DNA of 64,000 nt from Pelobates cultripes (Eukaryota; Chordata; Amphibia; Anura; Pelobatidae), in the NCBI GenBank assembly GCA_933207985.1, contig OW240913.1, positions 267,293,726 through 267,357,725 of the forward strand, read 5' to 3'. Under the pieces are notes generated by a model, which was given only the letters and a program-made list of their open reading frames with translations, made no database searches and had not been told where the DNA came from. Shown here piece by piece: positions 21,110-31,512 of the stretch (position 1 is the first letter of the stretch; each line of letters opens with the position of its first letter). A program made the position numbers and the translations under genes.

Positions 21110-23460
21110 AACTAGTACATTAGTGGGGTGCACTTCATATCCGAGAGTCAAATAGAAGTGTCAAATACTGCTGTCACATTGCAGTTTTAAAACTTAAAAT
21201 TTTTTGAGTACTAAAAAGTACACTAATGGGGTACACTTCATATCTGAGAGTCAAATAGAAGCATCAAATAGTGCGCTTACAGCGCAATTGTAAACATTAT
21301 TAATTTTCTGGGTGCTAAACTGCTAAATAGTACATTTTGGACGTGCTCTTCATATCTGAGAGTCAAATAGAAGCGACAAATAGTGCGCTTGCAGCGCAGT
21401 TGTAAAAATGCTAATTGTTTTGCTGCTGATGTGCTAAATAGTAAATTTTGGGCGTGCTCTTCATATCCAAGAGCCAAATAGAAGCATCAAATACTGCGGT
21501 TACATTGGAGTTTTAAAAAGTCAATTTTTTTTGGTGCTATATAGTACATTAGTGGGGTGCACTTCATATCTGATAGTCAAATAGAAGAGTCAAATACTGC
21601 TGTCACATTGCAGTTTTAAAACTTAAAATTTTTTGGGTGCTAAAATGTACATTAGTGGGGTGCACTTCATATCTGAGAGTCAAATAGAAGCGTCAAATAG
21701 TGCGCTTACAGCGCAATTGTAAACATTCTTATTTTCTGGGTGCTAAACTGCTAAATAGTACATTTGGGGTGTGCTCTTCATATCTGAGAGTCAAATAGAC
21801 GTGTCAAATAGTGCGCTTATAGTGCAGTTGTAAAAATTCTAATTGTTTTGCTGCTAATCTGCTAAATAGTACATTTTGGGGGTGCACTTCATATCTGAGA
21901 GAATTGTTTTGCTGCTAATCTGCTAAATAGTACATTTTGGGGGTGCAATTCATATCTGAGAGAATTGTTTTGCTGCTAATCTGCTAAATAGTACATTTTA
22001 GGGGTGCACTTCATATCTGAGAGTCAAATAAAAGCGTCAAATAGTGCGCTTACAGCGCAATTGTAAACATTCTTATTTTCTGGGTGCTAAACTGCTAAAT
22101 AGTACATTTTGGGCGTGCTCTTAATATCTGAGCATCAAATAGTGCGCTTACAGCGCAGTTGTAAAAATTCTAATTGTTTTGCTGCTAATGTGCTAAATAG
22201 TACATTTTGGGCGTGCTCTTCATATCCGAGAGTCAAATAGAAGCGTCAAATAGTGCGCTTACAGCGCAGTAGTAAAAATTCTAATTGTTTTGCTGCTAAT
22301 GTGCTAAATAGTACATTTTGGGCGTGCTCTTCATATCTGAGAGTCAAATAGAAGCGTCAGATAGTGCGGTTACAGCGCAGTTGTAAAAATTCTAATTGTT
22401 TTGCTGCTAATCTGTTAAATAGTACATTTTGGGGGTGCACTTCATATCTGAGAGTCAAATAGAAGTGTCAAATAGTGCGCTTACAGCGTAATTGTAAACA
22501 TTCTTATTTTCTGGGTGCTAAACTGCTAAATAGTACATTTGGGGCGTGCTCTTCATATCTGAGAGTCAAATAGACGCGTCAAATAGTGCGCTTATAGTGC
22601 AGTTGTAAAAATTCTAATTGTTTTGCTGCTAATCTGCTAAATAGTACATTTTGGGGGTGCACTTCATATCTGAGAGAATTGTTTTGCTGCTAATCTGCTA
22701 AATAGTACATTTTGGGGGTGCACTTCATATCTGAGAGAATTGTTTTGCTGCTAATCTGCTAAATAGTACATTTTGGGGGTGCACTTCATATCTGAGAGTC
22801 AAATAGAAGCGTAAAATAGTGCACTTACAGTGCAGTTGTAAACATTCTAATTGTTTTGGTGCTAAACTGCTAAATAGTACATTTTGGGGGTGCACTTCAT
22901 ATCTGATAGTCAAACAGTGCGCTTACAGCACAATTGTAAACATTCTTATTTTCTGGGTGCTAAACTGCTAAATAGTACATTTGGGGCGTGCTCTTCATAT
23001 ATGAGAGTCAAATATAAGCGTCAAATAGTGCACAGTTGTAAAAATTCTAATTGTTTTGCTGCTAATCTGCTAAATAGTACATTTTGGGGGTGCACTTCAT
23101 ATTTGAGAGTCAAATTGAAGCGTCAAATAGTGCGCTTACAGCACAGTAGTAAAAATTCTAATTGTTTTGCTGCTAATCTACTAAATAGTACATTTTGGGG
23201 GTGCACTTCAAATCTGAGAGTCAAATAGAAGAGTCAAATAGTGCGCTTACAGCACAATTGTAAACATTCTTATTTTCTGGGTGCTAAACTGCTAAATAGT
23301 ACATTTGGGGCGTGCTCTTCATATCTGAGAGTCAAATCTAAGCGTCAAATAGTGCGCTTACAGCGCAGTTGTAAAAATTCTAATTGTTTTGCTGCTAATT
23401 TGCTAAATAGTACATTTGCGGCCTGCACTTCATATCTGACAGTTAAATAGAAGCGTCAAA
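21110..23460. repeat. Satellite-like tandem array, about 24 units of ~60-118 bp
   Basis: The phrase CTTCATATCTGAGAGTCAAA recurs roughly every 103-118 bp, with a few 60-bp short units near 21886-22007 and 22663-22786. Units alternate between two types (TTCTGGGTGCTAAACTGC and TTTTGCTGCTAATCTGC), so there is higher-order structure. It lies wholly within the hAT element. Confidence 0.9.
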
Positions 23461-24034
23461 TACCAATATAACAATATTGTAATTCGGGGGCAATACCCTC
23501 ACAAGTCAAACTGAGAGGTCAGTTTATAGGGAAGACTGTTGCCTGGATACAATTCTAAAACAATTCCCATATGTCCTTTGCAGAGTTTACATGCTGGAAA
23601 AACACAGGTGCCAACTGCTGTGGCTTTCTGCAGTGTGCAGACCGGCAAGGAGGGCAGGCTTGAGGAGTGGGCGAAAATGATGTGGAGGATGATGAGGCCC
23701 TAGACCCCACATGGAATCAAGGTCATGCGAGTGATGTGTGCAGTTTGGAGGAAGAGGCGCTGGTCGCACAGAGGCACCAGCACAGCATAAGAGGGAGCAG
23801 GGTGCAAAAGCACTCCTAGCACTCGTCGGCATGTATTAGCTCAAGAATTACCAGTTATACAAGTAACCGATGTAGCGATCAAAGGATCCATAATAGAGTT
23901 GAGCGAACCCGAACTGCAAAGTTCAGGTTCGTACCAGATTTAACGAGCCATTCGTAGTTTCACAGTCAGGAGGGCAGTCCGGTGACCGGGACCCAGACAC
24001 TGTCTGGGCGGCGGTCGGACGACCAGGACCCAGT

Positions 24035-24352
24035 ATGCCTGATGTTGAAGTTAAGAATCACAGTGTGGAATGGATTAACAGGGTCTGTTGCTGGGTAACC
24101 GCACACCCCCTGGTGTTGAGCACCAGCGTTTGTGCGGCCACATACCAGGGCCCTGATGCAGTGTCAGTAAAAAGAGTACTGGATACCAGAAGCCATCACC
24201 AGGCTGATCCGCGCTTTCAGTGGTCTCACCCTGCTGCTGCTCGCATGTCTGCGCTGCAGCGTAACTTTGGCCTTCCCGCTCACCGCCTCATATGCGACGT
24301 GCCCACAAGGTGGAACTGCTGGAGAGACTGTGCGAGCAGCAGCAGGCGATAG
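24035..24352 (+). pseudogene. hAT transposase fragment
   Basis: The frame includes LQRNFGLPAHRLICDVPTRW, which matches the conserved hAT block with DVPTRWN upstream of the dimerisation domain. The remainder of the transposase is absent or scrambled. Part of this DNA is repeated in shortened form at 25638-25735. The element is not self-mobilising. Confidence 0.65.
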
Positions 24353-24935
24353 TGGAGTTTCAGCTGCAGCACGCACGGGTCAGTCACTCTGCACCAGAAA
24401 TGCCCTCGAATTGATCAGAGTTAAAGGATTTCAAGTGGACTCATTACAATTACAGGGCCTCTGTATTTGACGTCACTACCTTCCCGCGTTGGGAGTGGGT
24501 CATGTGCGCGCCTGCTGCCTTCCTTGCATGTAGTAGCCATTTCTCAGATTCCCTCTCCATAATCCAACCCTGATTCCCTGTTACATGTAGTCACCATGGT
24601 AGGCGCAGAAACTGGCATCGAAAGTTCATATGGATGACATCCGAATGCAAAGTCGCCGTCACGGGGACGTGCGATTGGCCTGAGGTTCTCTAGAGTCAAC
24701 AAAGTGCCTGCGCAACTATAATGTCAACAGCTACTCTGCCGTACGGATCTTCACTAATAGGTAGGAATGGGGGGGGCCCCTGTGCCGGTCCCTTCTCTTC
24801 CCCACTCTCTAACAGACATCTGGCAGTACTGCCTCAGATCCTGAGAGATGCCTGGCCAGAAGAAGCTGTGGGTGAGCCGAGATGCTGTCCAGCTCCTGCC
24901 CAAATGCCCTGCCAAGGGGATTTCATGAGCTAGCT

Positions 24936-25560
24936 TCAGCAGCTCTTACCAATACTTCTTGGGTCTGGGGCTGGCGGTCTCTCACCAGCTGTGTCGTTGG
25001 GGAGCCCATTGAAAAAGTGCTCTAGCATGACGAGCTGGGTGATCTCCTCCGGGAACTTGGCTTGATGGGAGTTGAGCCAGTTCTGGGTGACCCTTGTGAT
25101 GGGGCATGCCCACTGTGCATGGGAGTCGTTCTCCCCTGTCCGGGTCTCCCTAAAGTTTCGGCAGTATTGCTCGGGGGTGACCGCATACCAAGCCAGGAGT
25201 ATTTGGGTAATAAAGGGATAGTCTCTGATTTGCTCTTCTGGTACAGCCCGGCAAATATCCGCTGACTTCCGCACTAGTTTTCTGGCCAGGATGGTGACCT
25301 AGACGCTGGGGTCCACGTCTTGGAGTAGGCACTGGCGCTCAAAGTCTTGTAAAAAATCATTGATGCCTTCTTCTGCTTCCTTGAAGTCTTTGAAGGCATT
25401 GTATGGTAGCTTGTGGGCCAGGGTGGTTGTGCTTCCCGACGCCCTCTGCTCCCTTCTTCCTTCATCTGGGTTCATGGAGGTCGCCCTCTGTCTATTGGCA
25501 AGGACATAGGCTTGCACCTCTAAAAAGGTCCTGCTGACAATCTCCTCTGAGGGTGGCTCT
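24936..25560 (-). pseudogene. Gypsy (Gmr1-like) gag fragment with SCAN-like region
   Basis: The minus frame reads ...REPPSEEIVSRTFLEVQAYV..., FERQCLLQDVDPSV, an in-frame TAG near 25300, then VTILARKLVRKSAD, PEQYCRNFRETRTGENDSHA, QNWLNSHQAKFPEEITQLVM and LEHFFNGLP. This resembles the capsid/SCAN-related part of vertebrate Gmr1-like gypsy Gag, a family known as the likely source of SCAN domains. It lies inside a hAT element and is flanked by duplicated hAT DNA (24240-24370 and 25638-25735). Confidence 0.6.
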
Positions 25561-26256
25561 CGGTTATATGCCAGGCGCCGTTACACCTGCTTGCGCACTT
25601 CCTCCTTGCGCACTTCCTCCTCATCTCCTGCTTCTGCTCGCCTGTCTGCGCTGCAGCGTAACTTCAGCCTTCCCGCTCACCGCCTCATGAAACTGTGCGA
25701 GCAGCAGGGGATAGTGTAGTTTCAGCTGCAGCAGTTGCTATGCGGAACAGAGTTGTCTTTTTTTATATGTCCCAATATTTTGGAGGCTACCCCAATTAAA
25801 AAATATATATAAAAAACTCCTCCACCGCTGCTTCCACCTATACCGCCACGGTCACCGCCTCCTCAACCTATGGGTCACTTAGTATAAACTATGTACACAA
25901 TAGCAGAGGCTTGTGAATGCCTTTTCTCCATGCATCAGGAGTTGAGCTCAGTTTGAACAATAAAAGAGAATACCTTGCACTCCAACCCTCCAATGGATAA
26001 TTCTGTTGATCCTCCTGACAGCCATGCTTTAGATTTTGATTTATGTATTTTTATGTTATTTTAAGTGATTTTCCTATCCACATTTGTTTGCAGGGCACTT
26101 GTCCTACTCTTACCCCCATTTTACTTCCTTTTGCAGCCCTCTAGCCCTTTCCAGGACTTTTTTAGAGGCATTTTTGTGCCCAAAAGTTCAGGTCCCCATT
26201 AACTTCCGAACCGCCGGACCCGAACATCCAGTTGTCCGCCCAACTCTAATCTTCTT

Positions 26257-26638
26257 CCTTTGATCAAAGTCATTTTTCTACACTATCAACAGCACATTGA
26301 ACTCAGAACATAAATAAAGTGAGTAGCTGTTGATAATTAATTAATCTTTCATAAATTAATTTAGTCTGATAAAAGCTAAAAAATAAGATTGGACTCAATA
26401 ACAAAAACTTCCTATCATGAGCCCTGGCAGGTGATTTCACAAGCAGGTGATTGAAAATCACTTAGCAAAGCTATAATGTTGTCAGGGTTCTATGTAAACG
26501 TCTTGGTTTTCTGATCTCATCAGTCTGGTGCAGTACCTCACAATACCACTAATTTGCTGCGGTGATATAGACTGAAGAGATCTGATTCTACCCACAGCTA
26601 ACACTAATTTGTTAATTATCTTCAAATAAAGTCTAGCC
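26257..26638. other. No recognisable feature
   Basis: AT-rich spacer between the hAT element and a TTAA MITE. Confidence 0.4.
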
Positions 26639-27066
26639 TTAAAAAACACCATAGTGTTATGAATACAAACGTATTCCTGACACTATAGTGCTAGTGTGGC
26701 TGTTTAGGTGACTGGCCACACTCCGATCCCTCTAAAAAAGTGATTTTACTCACCTTTTCTCCTACGGCGCACCAGTCTCGCTGCCTCAATCTTGATGATC
26801 TCAGCCAATCCAATATGGGAGGCTATGCATTAAATCAATGCATCTCTATGGAGAACGTTCAGCGTCTGCATGCAAAGCGTGGAGATGCTGAAAACCAGGG
26901 GATAAGAAGCACCTCTAGTGCATGTCTGAGTGATGCCTAAGCACCAATGTAAACACTGACTTTTCCCTGAAAAGGCAACATTTGCATTGAAAAACCTGCA
27001 GGGATAGGCTATGGACACGAGAGCCACTACATTAATCTGTATTCCTAATGCCACAGTGTTCCTTTC
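26639..27066. mobile_element. TTAA MITE, right end decayed
   Basis: The left end is TTAA (26639-26642) with CACCATAGTGTTATGAATAC. The right end carries TATTCCTAATGCCACAGTGTTCC, inverse to it, with the terminal TTAA decayed. Confidence 0.6.
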
Positions 27067-27099
27067 CAAACTTCTAGGTCATGTAATAAATAAAAGTTT

Positions 27100-27495
27100 T
27101 TTACTTAGCTGTTTCCAGCGCCAAGGCTTCCTCAGCTCTGCTCTGCTTTTCCTCGCCAGGTGACAGAGATCATGCCTCCTCCTTGATGGTCCAATCCAAT
27201 GCTCTTCATAGACCTAATGCACATTCAAAATTTCCAATAGAAAAGCATTGTCACTGCTTTTCTATGGAGCTTCAGCGTCACAGGGTTTTACTCTCTACCG
27301 GATCTCTACTGTGGAAGCACATTTAATGGCTGGTTGTCTTACTGACAACCACTAAAAGTGGACACAACCCTACAATGTAAACATTGCAGTTTCTCAAAGT
27401 ACAATGTTTACATTGCAGGGTTAAGGAGACAGGGACACTGCACCCTGACCACTTCATTGAGATAAAGTAGTCTTGGTCCCTATAGTGTAACCTTT
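27100..27495. mobile_element. Degenerate MITE of the CTATAGTG family
   Basis: It contains an inverted pair AATGTAAACATTGCAG / ACAATGTTTACATTGCAGGG and ends GGTCCCTATAGTGTAACC, as in other TTAA MITEs of this window. The left end is not clear. Confidence 0.45.
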
Positions 27496-28927
27496 TTTGT
27501 TTGTCAGATCCTTGTTTGATTGGCTTTTTGTTTGTCTTGCTTGTTACCCCATCTGTGTATACTAAGACAAGTAGCTTGTTCCCTATACCCGGGAGGCCTG
27601 ATCCCTGTATCATCAAAAACCAGAGTACAGAGCCCTGAACACTGTATCCGGGAGTCCAGAGTCCAGAAGACTTGTCTCTGTATCCTGATGATCCGAGTCC
27701 AGAGGCCTGCCCTAGTACATGGCTTCAAACCATCCTAATTTTGGAAGGACAGTCCCAATTCTTGGTTCTTGTCCCCACCTTAGTTCCCTGCCCTATTGCT
27801 TTTAGGGTCATCAGGGAATTGTCCCCAAACAGGGAAATAGTGCTTCCTACATGTCTTGCGCTCAGTTGGCTGGCATGACTGCTTAACTTATGTGGACCTA
27901 CCCCCCTTTCCAGTTGAACCTGCCCTTTTGGGGGCAGAACTAGTGACCTAGTCGCAGCACTGGCCCCTTTACCATACTCCCACCGGTATCCCAATTCTCA
28001 GGATGCCAGAGTTGGGAGGTATACGTAAGTCCAGAGGCCTGCACGTTGCCTTGTATCCATAGCTAGCTTTATTTGCTGATTTTTCCTAGTTTGTTGTGCA
28101 TTTTGTTATATGCATTGTTCTCTAAGGGTTAATATAGGTGTTTTTTACTTTGACCTCATTGTGTTGTGTCATCACTTCCCTGCATGTGGGTTCCTACTTA
28201 ATTTCCATTGCTGATGCATGGTAAACACCCCTTCCCGACCAAGCCCTGACAAATTGCAAAGCTACGCATATACAAATACAAAACAATACAAATTTACTGC
28301 AGATTTATTCTAAGCCAAAATAATTTTTTATTTAAAACAATTGTCAAAATCATTACACATTCAAATCATTTTGGAGAGTGATACTTACTAGGGATGAAGA
28401 TATTACCAGCATACTTCTTGATGCCTCTGTATTGCGGACAGCCATAGTGCATAACAGGATCATTGTCAGTGGGCCAATACCTACTTCAGCAATTGTTATC
28501 GATTGACCACCAGGCTCTGTTATTGTCCTGGGAGCCAATCACAGTGATTACAAGCCTTAACTGACAGCAATGTGATCACTATGATTGTTTAACAGTAGGG
28601 TTAGGGTTAACTGGAGGTAGGGTTATGTGAGGTTAGTTAGGCTTAGGCAGAGTTAGTTAAGGTACAGTTTACTTTCTATTAACTAGTGCTAGGATTTAGT
28701 TAGAGTTACCTGGGGTAATATCTATGTGAAAAAAATACTGCTAAATTTATCATAAACTGGTGATGTATTGGCCAAGTAAAAATATTAACCTCCCCCACAT
28801 TACATAGTCCAATTGTCTTACTTTTCAAAATGTATGCCATCACAGGAATAATATGCAGTTGGCGGCTATTAATTTTTCCACAAGTTCAGAACGCTATGAT
28901 TGGTATGTCTGTAATAATACCATATAT
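27496..28927. other. Non-coding stretch, possible old LTR DNA
   Basis: Repeated GTCCAGAGGCCTG phrases (27640-28040) and GGTTAGGGTTAACTGGAGG words (28590-28660) are seen. No gene was recognised and open frames are short. Confidence 0.35.
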
Positions 28928-29430
28928 GTAACGGAGCTCCCTGTACCCCTGGCTGGGTACCTCCGCCAAGGACCGCTTCCTAGTTGGAACAGGGGACAAA
29001 GCGCAGCACTTCTGCCCACAGTCGCCGTGGCTTGACTGGGGGTCCTGGAACCGCTCCTTCCTGGAGCTGAATGGGGAATTAGCTCTATTCCTTACAAGGG
29101 CTTTCCCTGTTGAATCCCCTGCAAGCTGGAACAGCAGACACAGGAGTAAATCTTCTTTCCCTCCAATAACTGGACGACACACAGTTTTGGAGTGTAAGCT
29201 GGAATAGATTTTAATGGTGCCACACTGCCTTTTATGTAAGTCCCCAAGCAAGGGGTACGCCCACATGGACCTTGTTGGGGACAGGGACACAAACTTCCAA
29301 ACAAATAACAACGCATTTACAAAGTAAGGCACTCCCACACAAGGCAAACAATCCCTCCCGTCTGCCTGGGAGATAAATGGACCAGATACTGCATTAACCC
29401 AATTATCTCCAGGCAGAAAAAACACACGTT
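28928..29430 (-). mobile_element. LTR-like repeat, same family as 19502-20317 but inverted
   Basis: It begins TGTAACGGAGCTCCCTGTAC and is homologous over about 140 bp to the reverse complement of the right end of the 19502-20317 repeat. The far boundary is uncertain. Confidence 0.45.
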
Positions 29431-29495
29431 TCTAAAAAGTCCCCAAAGTACCCCAAAACACATGATATCCCAACAAATGCCACATCGCCTGATAG

Positions 29496-29660
29496 CACTG
29501 GCATACATATAGTGGTCGCAGGGGTCGCAGCTGCATGTATGTATGTATGTGTGTGTGTCTGTCGGGGGGGGGGAGTTACAGGAGGGGGAAAAGGGAGGTA
29601 GGGATGGGGCCCATGGATCAGTTTTGCACCGGGGCCCCATGGGTTGTGTGTACACCACAG
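29496..29660. mobile_element. Short hAT MITE with 8-bp duplication CCTGATAG
   Basis: The ends are CACTGGCATACATA and TGTGTACACCACAG (imperfect inverted). CCTGATAG is at 29488-29495 and 29661-29668. It contains a TG microsatellite and G-runs. Confidence 0.75.
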
Positions 29661-29746
29661 CCTGATAGACCTGATCTGGGTGACCAACACATCCAAAAAT
29701 CACCCAGATCAGTTCAGGGGTTCAGAAATTCTATGGAAGTAATTTA
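29540..29746. repeat. Segment repeated at 33060-33266
   Basis: They share GGGTTGTGTGTAC, CCTGATCTGGGTGACCAACA, CAGATCAGTTCAGGG and AGTAATTTA. The second copy lacks the Tc1 insertion. Confidence 0.85.
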
Positions 29747-30659
29747 CACCCTGTTCCAAATTATTATGCAAGTTCTATTTAAGTGTCACAAAGATTAAAT
29801 ATTTTGTTTTTCAGTTTAACTCATGGATGGCATTGTGTCTCGGGGCTCTTTTGATCACTAAAAACAATCTCGGACACCTGTGATAATTAGATTGCCAGGT
29901 GAGCCCAATTTAAGGAAAAAATACTAAAAGAGGGTGTTCCACATTATTAAGCAGAGCACCATTTTCATGCAATATGGGGAAGATCTCTCTGCCAAAAAGA
30001 GTGAAATAGTTCAATGCCTTGGACGAGGTATGAAAACATTACATATTTCACGAAAACTTAAGCGTGATCATCGCACTATTAAGAGATTTGTGGCTGATTC
30101 AGAGCACAGATGGGTTCGTGCAGATAAAGGCACATTGAGGAAGATTTCTGCCAGATCCATGCATCGGATCAAGAGAGCAGCTGCTAAAATACCATTACAA
30201 AGCAGCAAACAGGTATTTGAAGCTGCTGGTGCCTCTGGAGTCCCACGGACATCAAGGTGTAGAGCACTGGCTGATCCAGGTGGGCAAAGGGGCAATTGCC
30301 CCCCCCCCCCGAGATTCTCCCCTGCCGGCTACTGCAGGGCTGGCATTGTCCAAGGCATCGTGCTGGCAGCTGGCAGGGGAGGGAGAGAGGACCCGGGAGC
30401 TCTTACCTCTGGGTCCTACTCTCGCGAGCACGGAGCGTTGCTGCGGTTACCACGGCAACACCCAAATCTCACGAGACTGAACTGTAGCCCTGGAGCTACG
30501 GGCTAGAGTTCACTCCTACCACTGGGACCACCAGGGATTCCCCACCGGACCACCAGGGATCGAAATATATCCCCCCTCCTCCCTCAGTAAAGGTAAGAAG
30601 GGAGGGGGGACATAAATGTATTACATTTTATACATTCTTTATTTATTTTTTATCAAAAA

Positions 30660-31260
30660 GCCCTCCTCACCACACATTCACACATTGCCCCCCATACACA
30701 CACTGCCCCCACACACACACTACCCCCCATACACACACTGCCCCCCACACACAAATACACTGCCCCCATACACACACTGCCCCCCATAAACACATACACT
30801 GTCCCATACACACACTGCCCCCACACACACATTACCACACACACATACAGTCCCCCATACACACACTGCCCTACACACACATACACTGCCTCCCCCACAC
30901 ATACACTGCCCCCCATACACACACTGCCCCCACATATACAAACACACTACCCCACACACATATACACTGCCCACCCATACACACACTGCTCCTCACACAC
31001 ACATTGCCACACACACATACAGTCCCCCATACACAAACTGCCCCCCACACACACACACATACAGTCTCCCATACACACACTGCCCCCACACACACACATG
31101 CACTATCCTCCCATACACACACCATACATATTCACACATTGCACCACACACATATACACTGCCCACCCATACACATACTGCCCCACACGCACACACATTG
31201 CCCCACACACACATACACAGCCCCCCATAAACACATTGCCCTACACACTGCACCCCTCAC
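30660..31260. repeat. CA-rich minisatellite
   Basis: Degenerate units of the type CCCCCATACACACACTG occur throughout. Long open frames across it are repeat artefacts. Confidence 0.9.
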
Positions 31261-31434
31261 ATTACACCAATGCTCCTATGCCCTATTACAGCCCCATATC
31301 CCACAAGATCACAGGTAAGTTGTCAAACTGTTCTTAAACGGTTTGACTACTTACTCTGGGAGTGGGTCCCGGCACTCCTGGCACCATAACCACTACACAG
31401 AGCCCTTAGTGGTTATTGTGCATGGATAATTTCT

Positions 31435-31512
31435 TTAACCCCTTAAGGACCAAACTTTTGGAATAAAAGGGAATCGTGACATGTCACACGTCTTGTGTCC
31501 ATAAGGGGTTAA
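31435..31512. mobile_element. 78-bp palindromic TTAA MITE
   Basis: TTAACCCCTTAAGGACC at the left mirrors CCATAAGGGGTTAA at the right, with ATCGTGACATGTCACAC in between. It is the same family as 45737-45816. Confidence 0.8.

Larger units (their letters stand above)
20749..26248. mobile_element. 5.5-kb hAT-type element with perfect 8-bp target duplication
   Basis: The left end is TAGAGTTGAGCAAACC and the right end, inverted, is TAGAGTTGGGCGGAC. ATCTTCTT flanks both sides (20741-20748 and 26249-26256). Inside are a satellite-like array, a second internal copy of the end motif near 23895 (TAGAGTTGAGCGAACCCGAA), a transposase fragment and a gag fragment. The internal end-like motif suggests a composite or nested structure. 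No intact transposase is present. Confidence 0.82.

Noticed and set aside
21110..23460. Regularly spaced repeats that might suggest a CRISPR array
   Set aside because: Units are long (60-118 bp), the whole unit is repeated without unique spacers, and the DNA is vertebrate. It is a satellite inside a hAT element.
28353..28538. Minus-strand 61-aa frame as a conserved gene fragment
   Set aside because: No recognised motif, and it is surrounded by repeat-like GGTTAGGG words.
30653..31253. Several frames of 80-105 aa on both strands
   Set aside because: They are low-complexity Cys/Val/Gly or His/Thr peptides from the CA minisatellite.
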